A stretch of DNA of 64,000 nt, from positions 186,001 through 250,000 of the forward strand of contig DATJUX010000011.1 in NCBI GenBank assembly GCA_035502095.1, in the 5' to 3' direction. Source of the DNA: JAKANT01 sp035502095 (lineage in GTDB: Bacteria > Pseudomonadota > Gammaproteobacteria > Burkholderiales > Burkholderiaceae_F). The notes below the pieces were generated by a model. It searched no databases, was not told the DNA's origin, and worked only from the letters and a program-made list of their open reading frames with translations. Positions 8,961-17,680 of the stretch are shown here, piece after piece. A program made the translations under genes and the position numbers. Within the stretch, counting starts at the first letter, position 1. Each line of letters starts with the position of its first letter.

Positions 8961-10049
8961 ATGGCCAGCACAGAAAGCAAACGAGTCCGCGGTCTCGGCA
9001 TCTTCGGAAAGCTTTTTCTCGCGTTCCTCCTGGCTGCTCTCGTTCCACTGCTGATCACGTGGTACTACGCGCGGGAACGTGCGATCCAGGATGCCTCCGA
9101 GATCGGCGAGCAGCAGCTCAAGGCGATTGCCAGCCGCCTCGGCGACAAGGTCGAGTTCTGGTTGCGCATCAACCAGCAGTCGCTGGTCGAGCACGCCGCC
9201 ACCGCTGCGATGCAGTCGATGCGCGCGGATATCCAGAAACCGATCCTCATCAATCTTTCGCTGCATCAGCCCTGGAGCTTTCTCGTCTTCACCATCGGCA
9301 CCGACGGCATGTCGGTGGCGCGCAACGACAACCTCGCGCCGATCAACTACTCGGACCGGGTGTACTTCAGGGACGTCGCCGGCGGCAAGCCGATCGGTCA
9401 GCAAGTGGTGATCAGCCGCACGATCAACAAGCCGTCGTGGGTAGTGGCGGTGCCGATCCACGATTCGTACGGGCGCTTCGTCGGCGCGCTCGCCAAGTCG
9501 AATGCGCTGACCGAGATCACCGACGTTCTGGTCAACGAACGCATCGGCCGCACCGGCCGTGCCCTCCTGCTCGCGCCCGACGGCAAGCTGATCGCCCAGA
9601 CCGGCGCGGTCATGGACAAGGAATTGCTCGATCTCTCGGCGCATCCGGCCTTCAAGACAGGAATGGCCGGGGGCGAAATCGCGCACTACGTCGACGACGG
9701 CAAGCCCGTGCTGGCGCGGATCCGCAAGACCCGGCTCGACTGGATCGTGGCGGTGCAGATGCCGGAGGAAGAGGTCTTCGACCACGTGCGGCAGACCGAC
9801 GTGTACATGCTGCGGCTGCTCGGCGTCGCTGCCCTGATCGCGGCGTTCTTTGCGCTGATCGTCGCGCCGGGCATCGCCAATCCGATCCGCCGCCTCACGG
9901 CGATCACGGAGGAAATCAGCCGTGGGAATTTCGAGCAGGACGTGAAGGAGACGGGCCGCTCGGACGAGATCGGGGCCCTGGCGCGCTCGATCGAGCGCAT
10001 GACGAAGAGCCTGCGCATCGCGCTCTCCAGGTTGTCCGACAAGCGCTGA
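8961..10049 (+). CDS. Cache-HAMP membrane sensor lacking an output domain
   Basis: Inner-membrane sensor of 362 residues. A first membrane helix (about 17-37) is followed by a roughly 240-residue periplasmic region with the double-Cache style (SDRVYFRDVAGGKPIG, WVVAVPIHD, GRTGRALLLAPDG). A second helix (about 283-303) and a HAMP linker (NPIRRLTAITEEISRGNF, about 307-355) complete it. The protein stops directly after HAMP; no histidine kinase, methyl-accepting, GGDEF or phosphatase module is present. Its downstream partner starts 16 bp later, suggesting that the output is supplied in trans. The ligand is unknown; dCache domains usually bind small organic molecules. The architecture is clear, the job inferred. 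Confidence 0.85.
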   Translation: MASTESKRVRGLGIFGKLFLAFLLAALVPLLITWYYARERAIQDASEIGEQQLKAIASRLGDKVEFWLRINQQSLVEHAATAAMQSMRADIQKPILINLSLHQPWSFLVFTIGTDGMSVARNDNLAPINYSDRVYFRDVAGGKPIGQQVVISRTINKPSWVVAVPIHDSYGRFVGALAKSNALTEITDVLVNERIGRTGRALLLAPDGKLIAQTGAVMDKELLDLSAHPAFKTGMAGGEIAHYVDDGKPVLARIRKTRLDWIVAVQMPEEEVFDHVRQTDVYMLRLLGVAALIAAFFALIVAPGIANPIRRLTAITEEISRGNFEQDVKETGRSDEIGALARSIERMTKSLRIALSRLSDKR

Positions 10050-10065
10050 GATCTCCGGGGCAGCG

Positions 10066-10698
10066 ATGACACCATTCGAACTGCTCCAGGTCCTGGCCGC
10101 CGGCTCCGAAACAGGGATGCTGTTCGCGCGCACGACCCAAGGGCACCAGGTGCGCATTGGCATTGCCGCAGGCCAGATCGTGCACGTGTCGTATGCGATG
10201 CGGCGGGGCGGCGAGGCGCTGTCGCGGCTCGCCGGCGCCCAGGCCGTGTCGGCGAGCTTTACGCGCGGCCTGGTTGCCGAGCGGCACGATGATCTTCCAC
10301 CGCAGGACCTGCTGCTGCAGATGCTCGCGACGATTCTCGGCTCGGGGCTGGCGAGCCTCGCCCCACCGACCGGGCCGAACACCGTGCCGACGCGTGCCGA
10401 AGGACCGACGACCACACGCCAGCACACCGATGTCGGCGCCACGACGCGTCCGCACGGCGATGTCGGCGTCACGACGCGCACCCGGGCGGCCGAAGACACC
10501 CGGCGCAGTGCGGCGGTCGGGCAGCTGCGCAGGCTGATGGTCGATTACGTCGGCCCGATCGGCGGCCTCCTGGTCGACCAGGAAATGGAAGCCGGCTTTC
10601 ATACCTGGACGGAGCTGGTCGACCGGCTGGCGCGCGAGGTGTCGCCCGATGCCGAGGTGCAGGCGTTCCGGATCGCGGCGCTAAGGCTGCTGCGGTAG
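10066..10698 (+). CDS. DUF4388/PATAN-like protein, probable partner of the Cache-HAMP sensor
   Basis: Unnamed protein of 210 residues. The first about 70 residues (ELLQVLAAGSETGMLF, GQIVHVSYAMRRGGEALSRL) resemble the DUF4388/PATAN effector-type domain found in bacterial signalling proteins. A Thr/Arg/Gly-rich, low-complexity linker follows (about 105-150) with repeated TTR and DVG tracts. The last about 55 residues, around VDYVGPIGGLLVDQE, form a small helical domain of the type attached to signalling proteins. It lies 16 bp after the sensor gene and ends against the convergent GGDEF-EAL gene. I infer a cytoplasmic adaptor that receives the sensor signal; no catalytic motif is present. Domain assignment is by eye and moderate. 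Confidence 0.65.
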   Translation: MTPFELLQVLAAGSETGMLFARTTQGHQVRIGIAAGQIVHVSYAMRRGGEALSRLAGAQAVSASFTRGLVAERHDDLPPQDLLLQMLATILGSGLASLAPPTGPNTVPTRAEGPTTTRQHTDVGATTRPHGDVGVTTRTRAAEDTRRSAAVGQLRRLMVDYVGPIGGLLVDQEMEAGFHTWTELVDRLAREVSPDAEVQAFRIAALRLLR

Positions 10699-10717
10699 GA
10701 ACGTTTCGTCGCGTTCC
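10698..10717. terminator. Small hairpin between convergent genes
   Basis: GGAACG and CGTTCC form a 6-bp stem around an 8-nt loop. The hairpin exactly fills the gap between the DUF4388-like gene (+) and the GGDEF-EAL gene (-). There is no T-tract on either side, so a bidirectional terminator role is tentative. Confidence 0.3.
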
Positions 10718-10718
10718 G

Positions 10719-13112
10719 CTATTCGGCGGTTTCGGCAATCGCTTCGGCGGGGATGGCGGTGCCGAGGCCCCAGCGTGACTCCTGCAGCCACCCTTCCAGG
10801 GTACGGCGCCGGAGCGGACCGCTGATCAGATATCCCTGGACGTAGTCGCAGTGCAGCTCACGCAGCTGTTGCAGGCAGGCTTCGCTTTCCACGCCTTCCG
10901 CGACCACGTGCAAGCCGAGGTTGTGCGCCAGCTCGATGGTCGAGCGGACGATCACGCGATCGTCCTTGTCCTCGGTCATGCCCATCACGAAACTGCGCTC
11001 GATCTTCAGCTCCGCCACCGGCAGCTTCTTCAGATAGGCGAGGGACGAGAAGCCGGTACCGAAGTCGTCGATCGCGAGCTTGATGCCGAGTCCGTCGAGC
11101 TGCCGCAACGTCGCCTGCGCGTGCTTCGGATCCTCCATGAAGCTCGACTCGGTGATCTCGAGGCACAGCAGGTGAGGCGGCACCGAGTGGGCACGCAGGA
11201 GATCCGCGATCACGTACGGCAGTTCGCGATTCATCAGGTCGCGCGCGGAGATGTTGACCGAGACCTGCAACGGCACGCCCTGTGCAGCCCACTTGCCGCA
11301 TTGGCGCACCGTGACCGCGAGCATCCAGCGGGTCACGATCCGCACGAAACCGGTCTGCTCCGCGTAAGGCATGAATTCGACCGGCGACAGCAGGCCACGG
11401 GTCGGGTGGCGCCAGCGCACGAGCGCTTCGACGCCGCGCACGCGCCCGGTCGCCAGATCGATCAGCGGCTGGTAGTAGGCGCGCAGCTGGCTCTCTTCCA
11501 CGGCGCGGCGCAGTTCCGACAACAGCGACAGGTGCTCGCGCTGGCCGACGTCGTAGCTCGGGTCGTAGAACGCGTGGCCGGCATTGTTGCGCTTGGCGAC
11601 GTACATCGCAGCGTCGGCGTGGCGGATCAGCGTGCCCGCGTCTTCACCGTGCTGCGGGAAGATCGCGCTGCCGATGCTCGCCGCGACGTCGAGCGGCTGG
11701 CCCTCGAACTCGACGGGCGTGCGCAGCGCGAGCGCGATGCGCCGGGCCACGACGCGCACGAGTTCGGCGTCGGCCATGGGCAGGACGAGCGCGAATTCGT
11801 CGCCGCCGAGGCGTGCGACGGTATCGGAATCGCGCAGCACCGCCTGCAGGCGCATGGCGACCTGCTTGAGCACGACGTCGCCGGCCATGTGGCCGAGCAT
11901 GTCGTTGATCTCCTTGAAGCGGTCAAGGTCGAGCACCATCACCGTCAGCGGCTCGCTGCGCCGGATCGCGGTGCGCAGGCCCTGGTCGAGGCGATCGAGC
12001 AGCAGCGCGCGGTTCGGCAGCCGCGTCAATCCGTCCTCGTAGGCGAGGCGCAGGATCTCGCGCTCGCGGCGCGCGATGCCTTCGCGCATGTGATTCAGCG
12101 TGCCGGCCAGCAGGCCGAGCTCGTCGTGGCTTTTCGCGGCGATCGGCGCGGAGAAATCGCCGCCCTGCATGCGCAGCGCGCCGCGCGTCAGTTCCGACAG
12201 CGGCTGCGTGATCGACCGCGCGATGAGGTAGCTGCCCAGCACCGCGAGCGGGATGCTGACGGCGGCGAGCAGCATCAGGAACACACGCAACTGCTCGACC
12301 GTGGCGCGCACCTCGTCGAGCGGCCGCTGCAGCACCGCGAGGATGCGGCCGTTGGCGCCGACGTCGATCCCGACCAGGCGGCTCTCGTAGTCGTCGCCGC
12401 CCAGGCGTAGCTGCAGGCGCTCCGAGCCAGCGCGGCTCGGCGCCTTCAGAAGGTCGGTGAGCGTCTGGCGCGCCGAGGGAGGCAGCGTCGAAGCGAGCAG
12501 GCGCGGCTCGCGTCCGGCCTGGAAGTCGAAGAACGACACTTGCAATTCGGTCAGCTTCTGCAGGTCGGAGGCGACCTCGTCGTCGATCTCCATGCCGAGC
12601 GCGACCCAGCCGATCGGGACCGGTGCGAGCACGGGCACGACGACCAGCTGGTAGGCACGCCCGTCCAGCAGCGCGAGCGACGCGCTGTGGCCATCGTTGC
12701 GCGCCGCCTCGATCGAGGCGATGAGCGGGAACGGCTTGCCGCGGCGCGACGCGTTCGAAATGTCGGCGACTATGACGTTCTTCATGTCGATCAGCATCAT
12801 CGTGTCGGCGCCGACGCGCCTGCCGGCGCTGCGCAGCGTCGATTCGATGGTCGCCACGTCACGGGACGCGAACGCCTCGCGCAGCGAGGAGTCGGCCGAC
12901 AGCACGCCCGCGGTCTGGATCAGCTGGTTGCGCTTCTCGTCGAGCAGGCGGCCGAAGATGCGTTCGCCGACCGCGAGTTCCTGGCCGATCTTTGCCTGGG
13001 CGTTGCGGTCGTTGGCCACGTTGACCAGCACGAAGGCGATGGCCTGAACGACGGTCACCAGGATCGCGAACGCGACGATCAGGCGGGTGCGGAGGCGACG
13101 GAAGTGCGGCAT
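10719..13112 (-). CDS. Membrane GGDEF-EAL cyclic-di-GMP enzyme with periplasmic sensor and HAMP
   Basis: A 797-residue inner-membrane protein predicted to make and/or degrade cyclic-di-GMP. Membrane helices near 10-32 and 275-297 bracket a periplasmic sensor of the CHASE/Cache kind. Then come HAMP (about 300-350), a diguanylate cyclase domain with an intact RLGGDEF (GGDEF 436-440) and a phosphodiesterase domain with EAL at 562-564, followed by DFGTGFSSLAYLKKLP and AEGVE motifs. Both signature motifs look competent, so the net activity cannot be told from sequence. It converges with the Cache-HAMP/DUF4388-like pair, which may feed the same decision on motility or surface growth. It is transcribed alone; the next minus gene (fba) is 419 bp upstream. 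Confidence 0.93.
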   Translation of the reverse strand: MPHFRRLRTRLIVAFAILVTVVQAIAFVLVNVANDRNAQAKIGQELAVGERIFGRLLDEKRNQLIQTAGVLSADSSLREAFASRDVATIESTLRSAGRRVGADTMMLIDMKNVIVADISNASRRGKPFPLIASIEAARNDGHSASLALLDGRAYQLVVVPVLAPVPIGWVALGMEIDDEVASDLQKLTELQVSFFDFQAGREPRLLASTLPPSARQTLTDLLKAPSRAGSERLQLRLGGDDYESRLVGIDVGANGRILAVLQRPLDEVRATVEQLRVFLMLLAAVSIPLAVLGSYLIARSITQPLSELTRGALRMQGGDFSAPIAAKSHDELGLLAGTLNHMREGIARREREILRLAYEDGLTRLPNRALLLDRLDQGLRTAIRRSEPLTVMVLDLDRFKEINDMLGHMAGDVVLKQVAMRLQAVLRDSDTVARLGGDEFALVLPMADAELVRVVARRIALALRTPVEFEGQPLDVAASIGSAIFPQHGEDAGTLIRHADAAMYVAKRNNAGHAFYDPSYDVGQREHLSLLSELRRAVEESQLRAYYQPLIDLATGRVRGVEALVRWRHPTRGLLSPVEFMPYAEQTGFVRIVTRWMLAVTVRQCGKWAAQGVPLQVSVNISARDLMNRELPYVIADLLRAHSVPPHLLCLEITESSFMEDPKHAQATLRQLDGLGIKLAIDDFGTGFSSLAYLKKLPVAELKIERSFVMGMTEDKDDRVIVRSTIELAHNLGLHVVAEGVESEACLQQLRELHCDYVQGYLISGPLRRRTLEGWLQESRWGLGTAIPAEAIAETAE

Positions 13113-13531
13113 GGTCGAGTCCTAGACCAGCCGCATCCGCGGCGACCGCGGGCGCGTTATCCGGCTCGGGAAATCGAACGCTGGCGCGGGCGCGTTCTGC
13201 ATGCGCCTGTCGATTGTGTTGTTCTGGGCCAAAGGAAACAGTTCCGCGGACGAGCGGGGGCACGGAAGACCTTCCGGGCACGATATCCGTGGCCCGACCG
13301 GCGCGAGGGTGGATGAGGCCGGGCTTAACGGCGCTTCTCGCGCGTTAGCCCGGTTAAAGCGGGTTTGGAGAGGGGTTACCGGGACTTGGCGGCTCGCAGC
13401 CAGGGGCCCCGTTCCGGCCGGCGGATGCGATTGCCGCGGCGGGAGCCCGCCTCTTGAAGGTTGGCACTTTGCGGCCTCCCACCCTGGCCCTCCCCCCTGC
13501 AGCGGGGAGGGAAAAGACCCGCTGAATCTTG
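13113..13531. other. Non-coding stretch between the GGDEF-EAL gene and fba
   Basis: No convincing gene. It should hold the promoter of the GGDEF-EAL gene on the minus strand and the 3' region of fba. An imperfect hairpin lies at about 13321-13352 (GGGCTTAACGGCGC pairing with GCGCGTTAGCCC, with bulges). A strong 8-bp stem (CCCTCCCC/GGGGAGGG) lies at 13488-13511, 20 bp beyond the fba stop. The latter has no T-run on the fba-downstream side, so it looks more like a common intergenic palindrome than a standard terminator. A short plus-strand frame at 13201-13551 is Pro/Gly/Arg-rich and not protein-like. Confidence 0.5.
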
Positions 13532-14596
13532 CTAGTGCACGTGCTGGCTGAGTTCGCCGGTCTGGTACTTGTGCGCCATCTTGGCGAGCGGCACGACGCT
13601 GATCTTGCCGGCCTGGCCCTCGCAGCCGAACTGCTGATAGCGCTGCTTGCAGATCTTCTTCGCGGCCTCCTTGGCCGGCTTCAGGTACTCGCGCGGATCG
13701 AACTTGCCCGGATTCTCGGCCAAGAACTTGCGGATCGCCGCCGTCATCGCGAGCCGGATATCGGTGTCGATGTTGACCTTGCGCACGCCGTGCTTGATGG
13801 CTTCCTGGATCTCCTCGACCGGAACGCCATACGTCTCTTTCATCGCGCCGCCGAAGCGGCGGATTTGGTCGAGCACGTCCTGCGGCACCGACGAGGAGCC
13901 GTGCATCACCAGGTGCGTGTTGGGGATGCGGCGATGGATCTCCTTGATGCGCTCGATGGCGAGGATGTCGCCGGTGGGCTTGCGCGTGAACTTGTAGGCG
14001 CCGTGGCTGGTGCCGATGGCGATCGCCAGCGCATCGAGTTGCGTGCGCTTGACGAAGTCCGCGGCCTGGTCGGGATCGGTGAGGAGCATTTCCCGCGTCA
14101 TCGTCCCTTCCGCGCCGTGCCCGTCCTCCTTGTCGCCTTTCATCGTCTCGAGCGACCCGAGGCAGCCGAGTTCGCCTTCGACCGAAACCCCCTGCGCGTG
14201 CGCCACGTCGACCACCCTGCGCGTGACCTGCCAGTTGTAGTCGTAGTCGGCGATGCTCTTGCCGTCCTCGCGCAGCGAGCCATCCATCATCACCGAGGAG
14301 AAGCCCAGCCGGATGGCGCTTTCACAGATCGCGGGCGACTGCCCGTGGTCCTGGTGCATGGCAACCGGAATCTTCGGGTATGACTCGATCGCTGCTTCGA
14401 TCAGGTGCTTGAGGAACATCTCCCCGGAGTACTTCCGCGCACCCGCGGAAGCCTGCATGATCACCGGCGCGCCGACCTCGTTCGCCGCCTCCATGATCGC
14501 CTGCACCTGCTCCAGATTGTTGACGTTGAACGCGGGCACGCCGTAGCCGTTCTCCGCAGCGTGATCCAGCAGTTGACGCATCGAAACCAACGCCAT
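13532..14596 (-). CDS. cbbA: Fructose-bisphosphate aldolase class II
   Basis: Class II, metal-dependent fructose-1,6-bisphosphate aldolase (354 residues), joining dihydroxyacetone phosphate and glyceraldehyde-3-phosphate in gluconeogenesis and the CBB cycle, or cleaving in glycolysis. Visible motifs include PAFNVNNLEQ, the metal-binding VAMHQDHGQS, GVSVEGELGCLGS, GTSHGAYKF and VMHGSSSVPQ, with NIDTDIRLAMT near the C-terminus. The ATG at 14596 has GGGAGG seven bases upstream. A longer frame to 14917 overlaps the neighbouring gene and was rejected. It lies 106 bp downstream of the S41 lipoprotein gene and is probably read with pgk-pyk. The CBB operon in this window lacks its own aldolase, so this one likely serves both directions. 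Confidence 0.96.
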   Translation of the reverse strand: MALVSMRQLLDHAAENGYGVPAFNVNNLEQVQAIMEAANEVGAPVIMQASAGARKYSGEMFLKHLIEAAIESYPKIPVAMHQDHGQSPAICESAIRLGFSSVMMDGSLREDGKSIADYDYNWQVTRRVVDVAHAQGVSVEGELGCLGSLETMKGDKEDGHGAEGTMTREMLLTDPDQAADFVKRTQLDALAIAIGTSHGAYKFTRKPTGDILAIERIKEIHRRIPNTHLVMHGSSSVPQDVLDQIRRFGGAMKETYGVPVEEIQEAIKHGVRKVNIDTDIRLAMTAAIRKFLAENPGKFDPREYLKPAKEAAKKICKQRYQQFGCEGQAGKISVVPLAKMAHKYQTGELSQHVH

Positions 14597-14702
14597 CGAA
14601 ACCTCCCATGGTGACGATTGGACCCGGCCGCCCGGGTTGCCTTCACGCCCGATTTTAGGGGACCACCGCGCTGCCGCAAACACACGGCCCCGAGCATCGC
14701 GC

Positions 14703-16145
14703 CTAGCGCGCCGTTGCGCTCGCCAGGCGCCGGTGCGCCTCTTCCAGCACGGGATCGCGACCGCTGCGCAGGTCGGCGAGCGTGGGAACGACGCGCACCG
14801 TCGGCAGGGTCGGGGCGCCCTCGAGACGCACGCCGCGCGCGGACACGAACCCGGTCTCGGCGACCCGCACGCCGCCGCCATCGGGCAGGACATATTCGTA
14901 GCGCACCCCGACGACACAACCGCACGTGGGCTCGCCGACCAGCAGCGCCGATCGCTGCTCCTCGAGCACCACCGCGGTCAGTTCGGCGGCGCTGCCGGTG
15001 CGGCCGTCGACGAGCACCGCAAGGGGCTGCAGGAGCTGCCGCTTGCTGGGTGTATCGAAGCGGTCCGGGCCGACGTACATCTCGCTCACGGTCTGCGCCC
15101 TTCCGTTGCTCCGGTCGCGGCTCAGGCTGCGCATGACCAGCCGCTCGTCCGCCATGAAACGCCCGGCGAACCAGCGGAACATTTCGATGAGTCCGCCGCC
15201 GTTGCCACGCAGGTCGACGATGATCGCATGCGCGCTGCTCGCCTCGTTGAGGGCCGCGCCGAGTTCGGCACGCAGTTCCGGGACGAAGCGCGTGAAACGG
15301 ATCAGGAGGATCTCGCCGTCCAGCCAGCGCACCTCGGTGCTTGGCGGCCGCGCCGATGCGATCGGGACGAGTCGGGCGCGCAACGCGGTTCCGTCGGCGC
15401 GCACCACCTCCACCACCAGGGGGTCGGTACGCGCCGCAACGCTCGGGCGGCGCATCTCCCGCCGGACGGCGCGCAAAAGCCGCACCCGCTCGCTGTCGGG
15501 CGCCTCCGCCGGCAAAGCCTCGGGGCCGTCGCCCGCGAGCACGTCGCCGTGTTCGAGGCGCGGATCGGTCAACGCGGCGCGCACGAAAGCGCCGTCGAGC
15601 CGGGTCGACCCGACTGCCGACACGATGTCGCCCACGCTGATGCCGGCGCGCGCTGCCGAGGAATCGGCCTCGACCTCGGAGACGACGACATGCCGGTCGA
15701 TCACCGTCAGTTGCATCCCGATCCGGGTCGAAACGAAGCGCCGTCGATCGACGGTCTCGCGCGGCGTAAGCACCATCGTGTGCGAATCGCCGAGTGCGGC
15801 CGCCATGTCCTTCAACGCGGTGTAGAACTCGCTGTCGTTGCCCGCCGCCCCTGCGCGGGCCCGGGCGACCCTGCCCACTGCGGGCCAGTCGACACCGTTC
15901 AGGTTCGGGTCGTAGAAGTTGCCGGCGATGACGCGCCACGCGCGATCGACCACGTCGATGCGCAGCGCGGGTGTGCCGAACTGCGACGACAAGGAGGTCG
16001 TGGACGCAGCGGCGACGTCTTCGGGGACGTCGCCGATCGGACCCGCGCTCGGGCGCGTCGGCAGCGGCGCGCACGCCGCCAGCAGCAGCGCCAGGGCGAA
16101 AAGCGCTGCGCTGCGTGCGCCAGCGCCCGAAAAGCCTTTCGTCAG
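14703..16145 (-). CDS. S41-family peptidase-like lipoprotein (PDZ + tail-specific protease fold), CTG start
   Basis: Predicted 480-residue exported lipoprotein with a C-terminal-processing-protease (S41) fold: a PDZ-like region (about residues 140-200, DSSAARAGISVGDIVSAV) and an S41 core (VRWLDGEILLIRF, IIVDLRGNGGGLIE, DGRTGSAAEL). The nucleophile serine is Ser385. Translation from the first ATG/GTG/TTG (a TTG at 15992) would begin mid-protein. Reading upstream gives a basic N-terminus, a hydrophobic stretch and a lipobox LAAC (Cys25), starting at a CTG (16145) that overlaps the pyk stop as CTGA, with GGAGAG five bases before. By eye, the lysine base expected 25 residues after the serine is a cysteine (Cys410, GEPTCGC). 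It may use another base or be inactive. Confidence 0.8.
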   Translation of the reverse strand: MTKGFSGAGARSAALFALALLLAACAPLPTRPSAGPIGDVPEDVAAASTTSLSSQFGTPALRIDVVDRAWRVIAGNFYDPNLNGVDWPAVGRVARARAGAAGNDSEFYTALKDMAAALGDSHTMVLTPRETVDRRRFVSTRIGMQLTVIDRHVVVSEVEADSSAARAGISVGDIVSAVGSTRLDGAFVRAALTDPRLEHGDVLAGDGPEALPAEAPDSERVRLLRAVRREMRRPSVAARTDPLVVEVVRADGTALRARLVPIASARPPSTEVRWLDGEILLIRFTRFVPELRAELGAALNEASSAHAIIVDLRGNGGGLIEMFRWFAGRFMADERLVMRSLSRDRSNGRAQTVSEMYVGPDRFDTPSKRQLLQPLAVLVDGRTGSAAELTAVVLEEQRSALLVGEPTCGCVVGVRYEYVLPDGGGVRVAETGFVSARGVRLEGAPTLPTVRVVPTLADLRSGRDPVLEEAHRRLASATAR

Positions 16146-17578
16146 TGGTGCTCTCCGACGCGCACGATCTTCAGGGTGTTGGTGCCCCCGGGCTGGCCCA
16201 TCGGCTCGCCGGTCGTCAGCACGATCAGGTCGCCGCGCTTGACCACTCCGTGCTTGAGCAGGATCTGCTCGGTGAGTCGCAGCGCGGCGTCGCGATCGTC
16301 GGACTTCGGCAGGAACACCGGGTGAACGTTGCGAAACAGGGACAGTCGCCGCTGCGTCGAGACATTCGGCGTCAGTGCATAGATCGGCACATTGACGTCG
16401 TGCCGGCTCATCCAGAGGCAGGTGGAACCCGATTCGGTCAACGTACAGATCGCCGTGCAGCGCAGATGGTAGGCCGTGAACAGCGCACCGTAGGCAACCG
16501 ACTGGTCGACCCGGGTGAACGTTCGATTCAGGAACTGGCGGTCCAGTTCGACCTGTTCGGACCGGTCCGCCTCGGTGACGATCGACACCATCGCCTCGAC
16601 CGTTTCGACCGGGTACTTGCCGGCCGCGGTCTCGGCCGAGAGCATGACGGCGTCGGTGCCGTCGAGCACGGCGTTGGCGACGTCGCTCACCTCGGCGCGG
16701 GTCGGCACCGCGTTGACGATCATCGACTCCATCATCTGGGTCGCCGTGATCGCAAGCTTGTTGGCCTCCAGCGCCATCTTGATCATGCGCTTCTGCAGCG
16801 CCGGCACCGCGGCGTTGCCGACCTCCACCGCGAGGTCGCCGCGCGCGACCATGATGCCGTCGGTGGCGTCGAGGATCTCCTTGAGCATTGGGATCGCCTC
16901 GGCGCGTTCGATCTTGGCGATGATGAGCGGCTTGACACCATGCTTTTCGCCGGCGATGGTCGCGAGCTGACGCGCCATCTCGACGTCCGTGCGGTTCTTG
17001 ACGAAAGAGACCGCCACGTAGTCGGCGCCGCAGGCCATCGCGGTTTCGATGTCGCGCACGTCCTTCGCGGTGAGCGCCGGCGCTGACAGGCCGCCGCCCT
17101 GCTTGTTGATGCCCTTGTTGTTCGAGAGCTCGCCGCCGATGCGCACGATCGTGTGGATCTCGGAACCGACGACGCGCTCCACGTCGAGCACGATCAGCCC
17201 GTCATTGAGCAGCAGCGTATCGCCGGCCTTGACGTCGCGCGGCAGGTCCTTGTAGTCGAGGCCGACGCGCTCGATGGTGCCGGGCTCGCTGCTGTCGTCG
17301 AGCTGGAAACGGATTCCCGGCCTGAGGAACACCTTGCCGTCGGCGAACTTGCCGACCCGGATCTTCGGTCCCTGCAGGTCGGCCATGATGGCGACCTCGC
17401 GCCCGCAGGCGAGCGCCGCGTCGCGCACCAGCTTCGCGCGCGCAAGGTGGTCGTCGGCAGTGCCATGCGAGAAGTTGAAGCGCACGACGTCGACGCCGGC
17501 GGAGATCATGCGTTCCAGCACCAGTTTTTCGCTCGTCGCCGGGCCGAGCGTGGCGACGATCTTCGTGCTTCTTGGCAT
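16142..17578 (-). CDS. pyk: Pyruvate kinase
   Basis: Pyruvate kinase (478 residues) transfers phosphate from phosphoenolpyruvate to ADP, giving pyruvate and ATP in the cytoplasm. The N-terminus STKIVATLGPATS, the substrate and metal region VDVVRFNFSHG, IIAKIERAEA, MVARGDLAVEVG and TQMMESM, and a C-terminal regulatory domain (about 340-478) are all as expected. The ATG at 17578 was taken; a GTG lies one codon earlier. It sits 102 bp after pgk, and its stop overlaps the predicted CTG start of the S41 lipoprotein gene by four bases (CTGA), suggesting coupling. Its presence beside CBB enzymes gives the exit from triose phosphates to pyruvate. Confidence 0.97.
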   Translation of the reverse strand: MPRSTKIVATLGPATSEKLVLERMISAGVDVVRFNFSHGTADDHLARAKLVRDAALACGREVAIMADLQGPKIRVGKFADGKVFLRPGIRFQLDDSSEPGTIERVGLDYKDLPRDVKAGDTLLLNDGLIVLDVERVVGSEIHTIVRIGGELSNNKGINKQGGGLSAPALTAKDVRDIETAMACGADYVAVSFVKNRTDVEMARQLATIAGEKHGVKPLIIAKIERAEAIPMLKEILDATDGIMVARGDLAVEVGNAAVPALQKRMIKMALEANKLAITATQMMESMIVNAVPTRAEVSDVANAVLDGTDAVMLSAETAAGKYPVETVEAMVSIVTEADRSEQVELDRQFLNRTFTRVDQSVAYGALFTAYHLRCTAICTLTESGSTCLWMSRHDVNVPIYALTPNVSTQRRLSLFRNVHPVFLPKSDDRDAALRLTEQILLKHGVVKRGDLIVLTTGEPMGQPGGTNTLKIVRVGEHH

Positions 17579-17680
17579 CACCGGGGTCCGTTGCTTGTCG
17601 AGGGTAGGGCGGCGCTGGCTCCTGTCGCGCCCCGGCCGGCAAGATACTCCAGGCGGCTGCGCGCTGGAATCGACCCGGAT

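Noticed and set aside
10066..10698. DUF4388-like gene as a frameshifted continuation of the Cache-HAMP sensor
   Set aside because: It has its own start after a clean stop and a 16-bp gap, and its N-terminus is a complete domain, so a separate gene is more likely.
13488..13511. CCCTCCCC/GGGGAGGG stem as the fba terminator
   Set aside because: The A/T run is on the wrong side for the minus-strand gene; this stem type occurs as a common intergenic palindrome.
13201..13551. 116-codon plus-strand frame in the gap before fba
   Set aside because: Pro/Gly/Arg-rich and runs over the CCCTCCCC/GGGGAGGG palindrome; no family pattern.
14637..16325. 562-codon plus-strand frame opposite the S41 gene
   Set aside because: Antisense shadow of a gene with clear lipobox, PDZ and S41 motifs.
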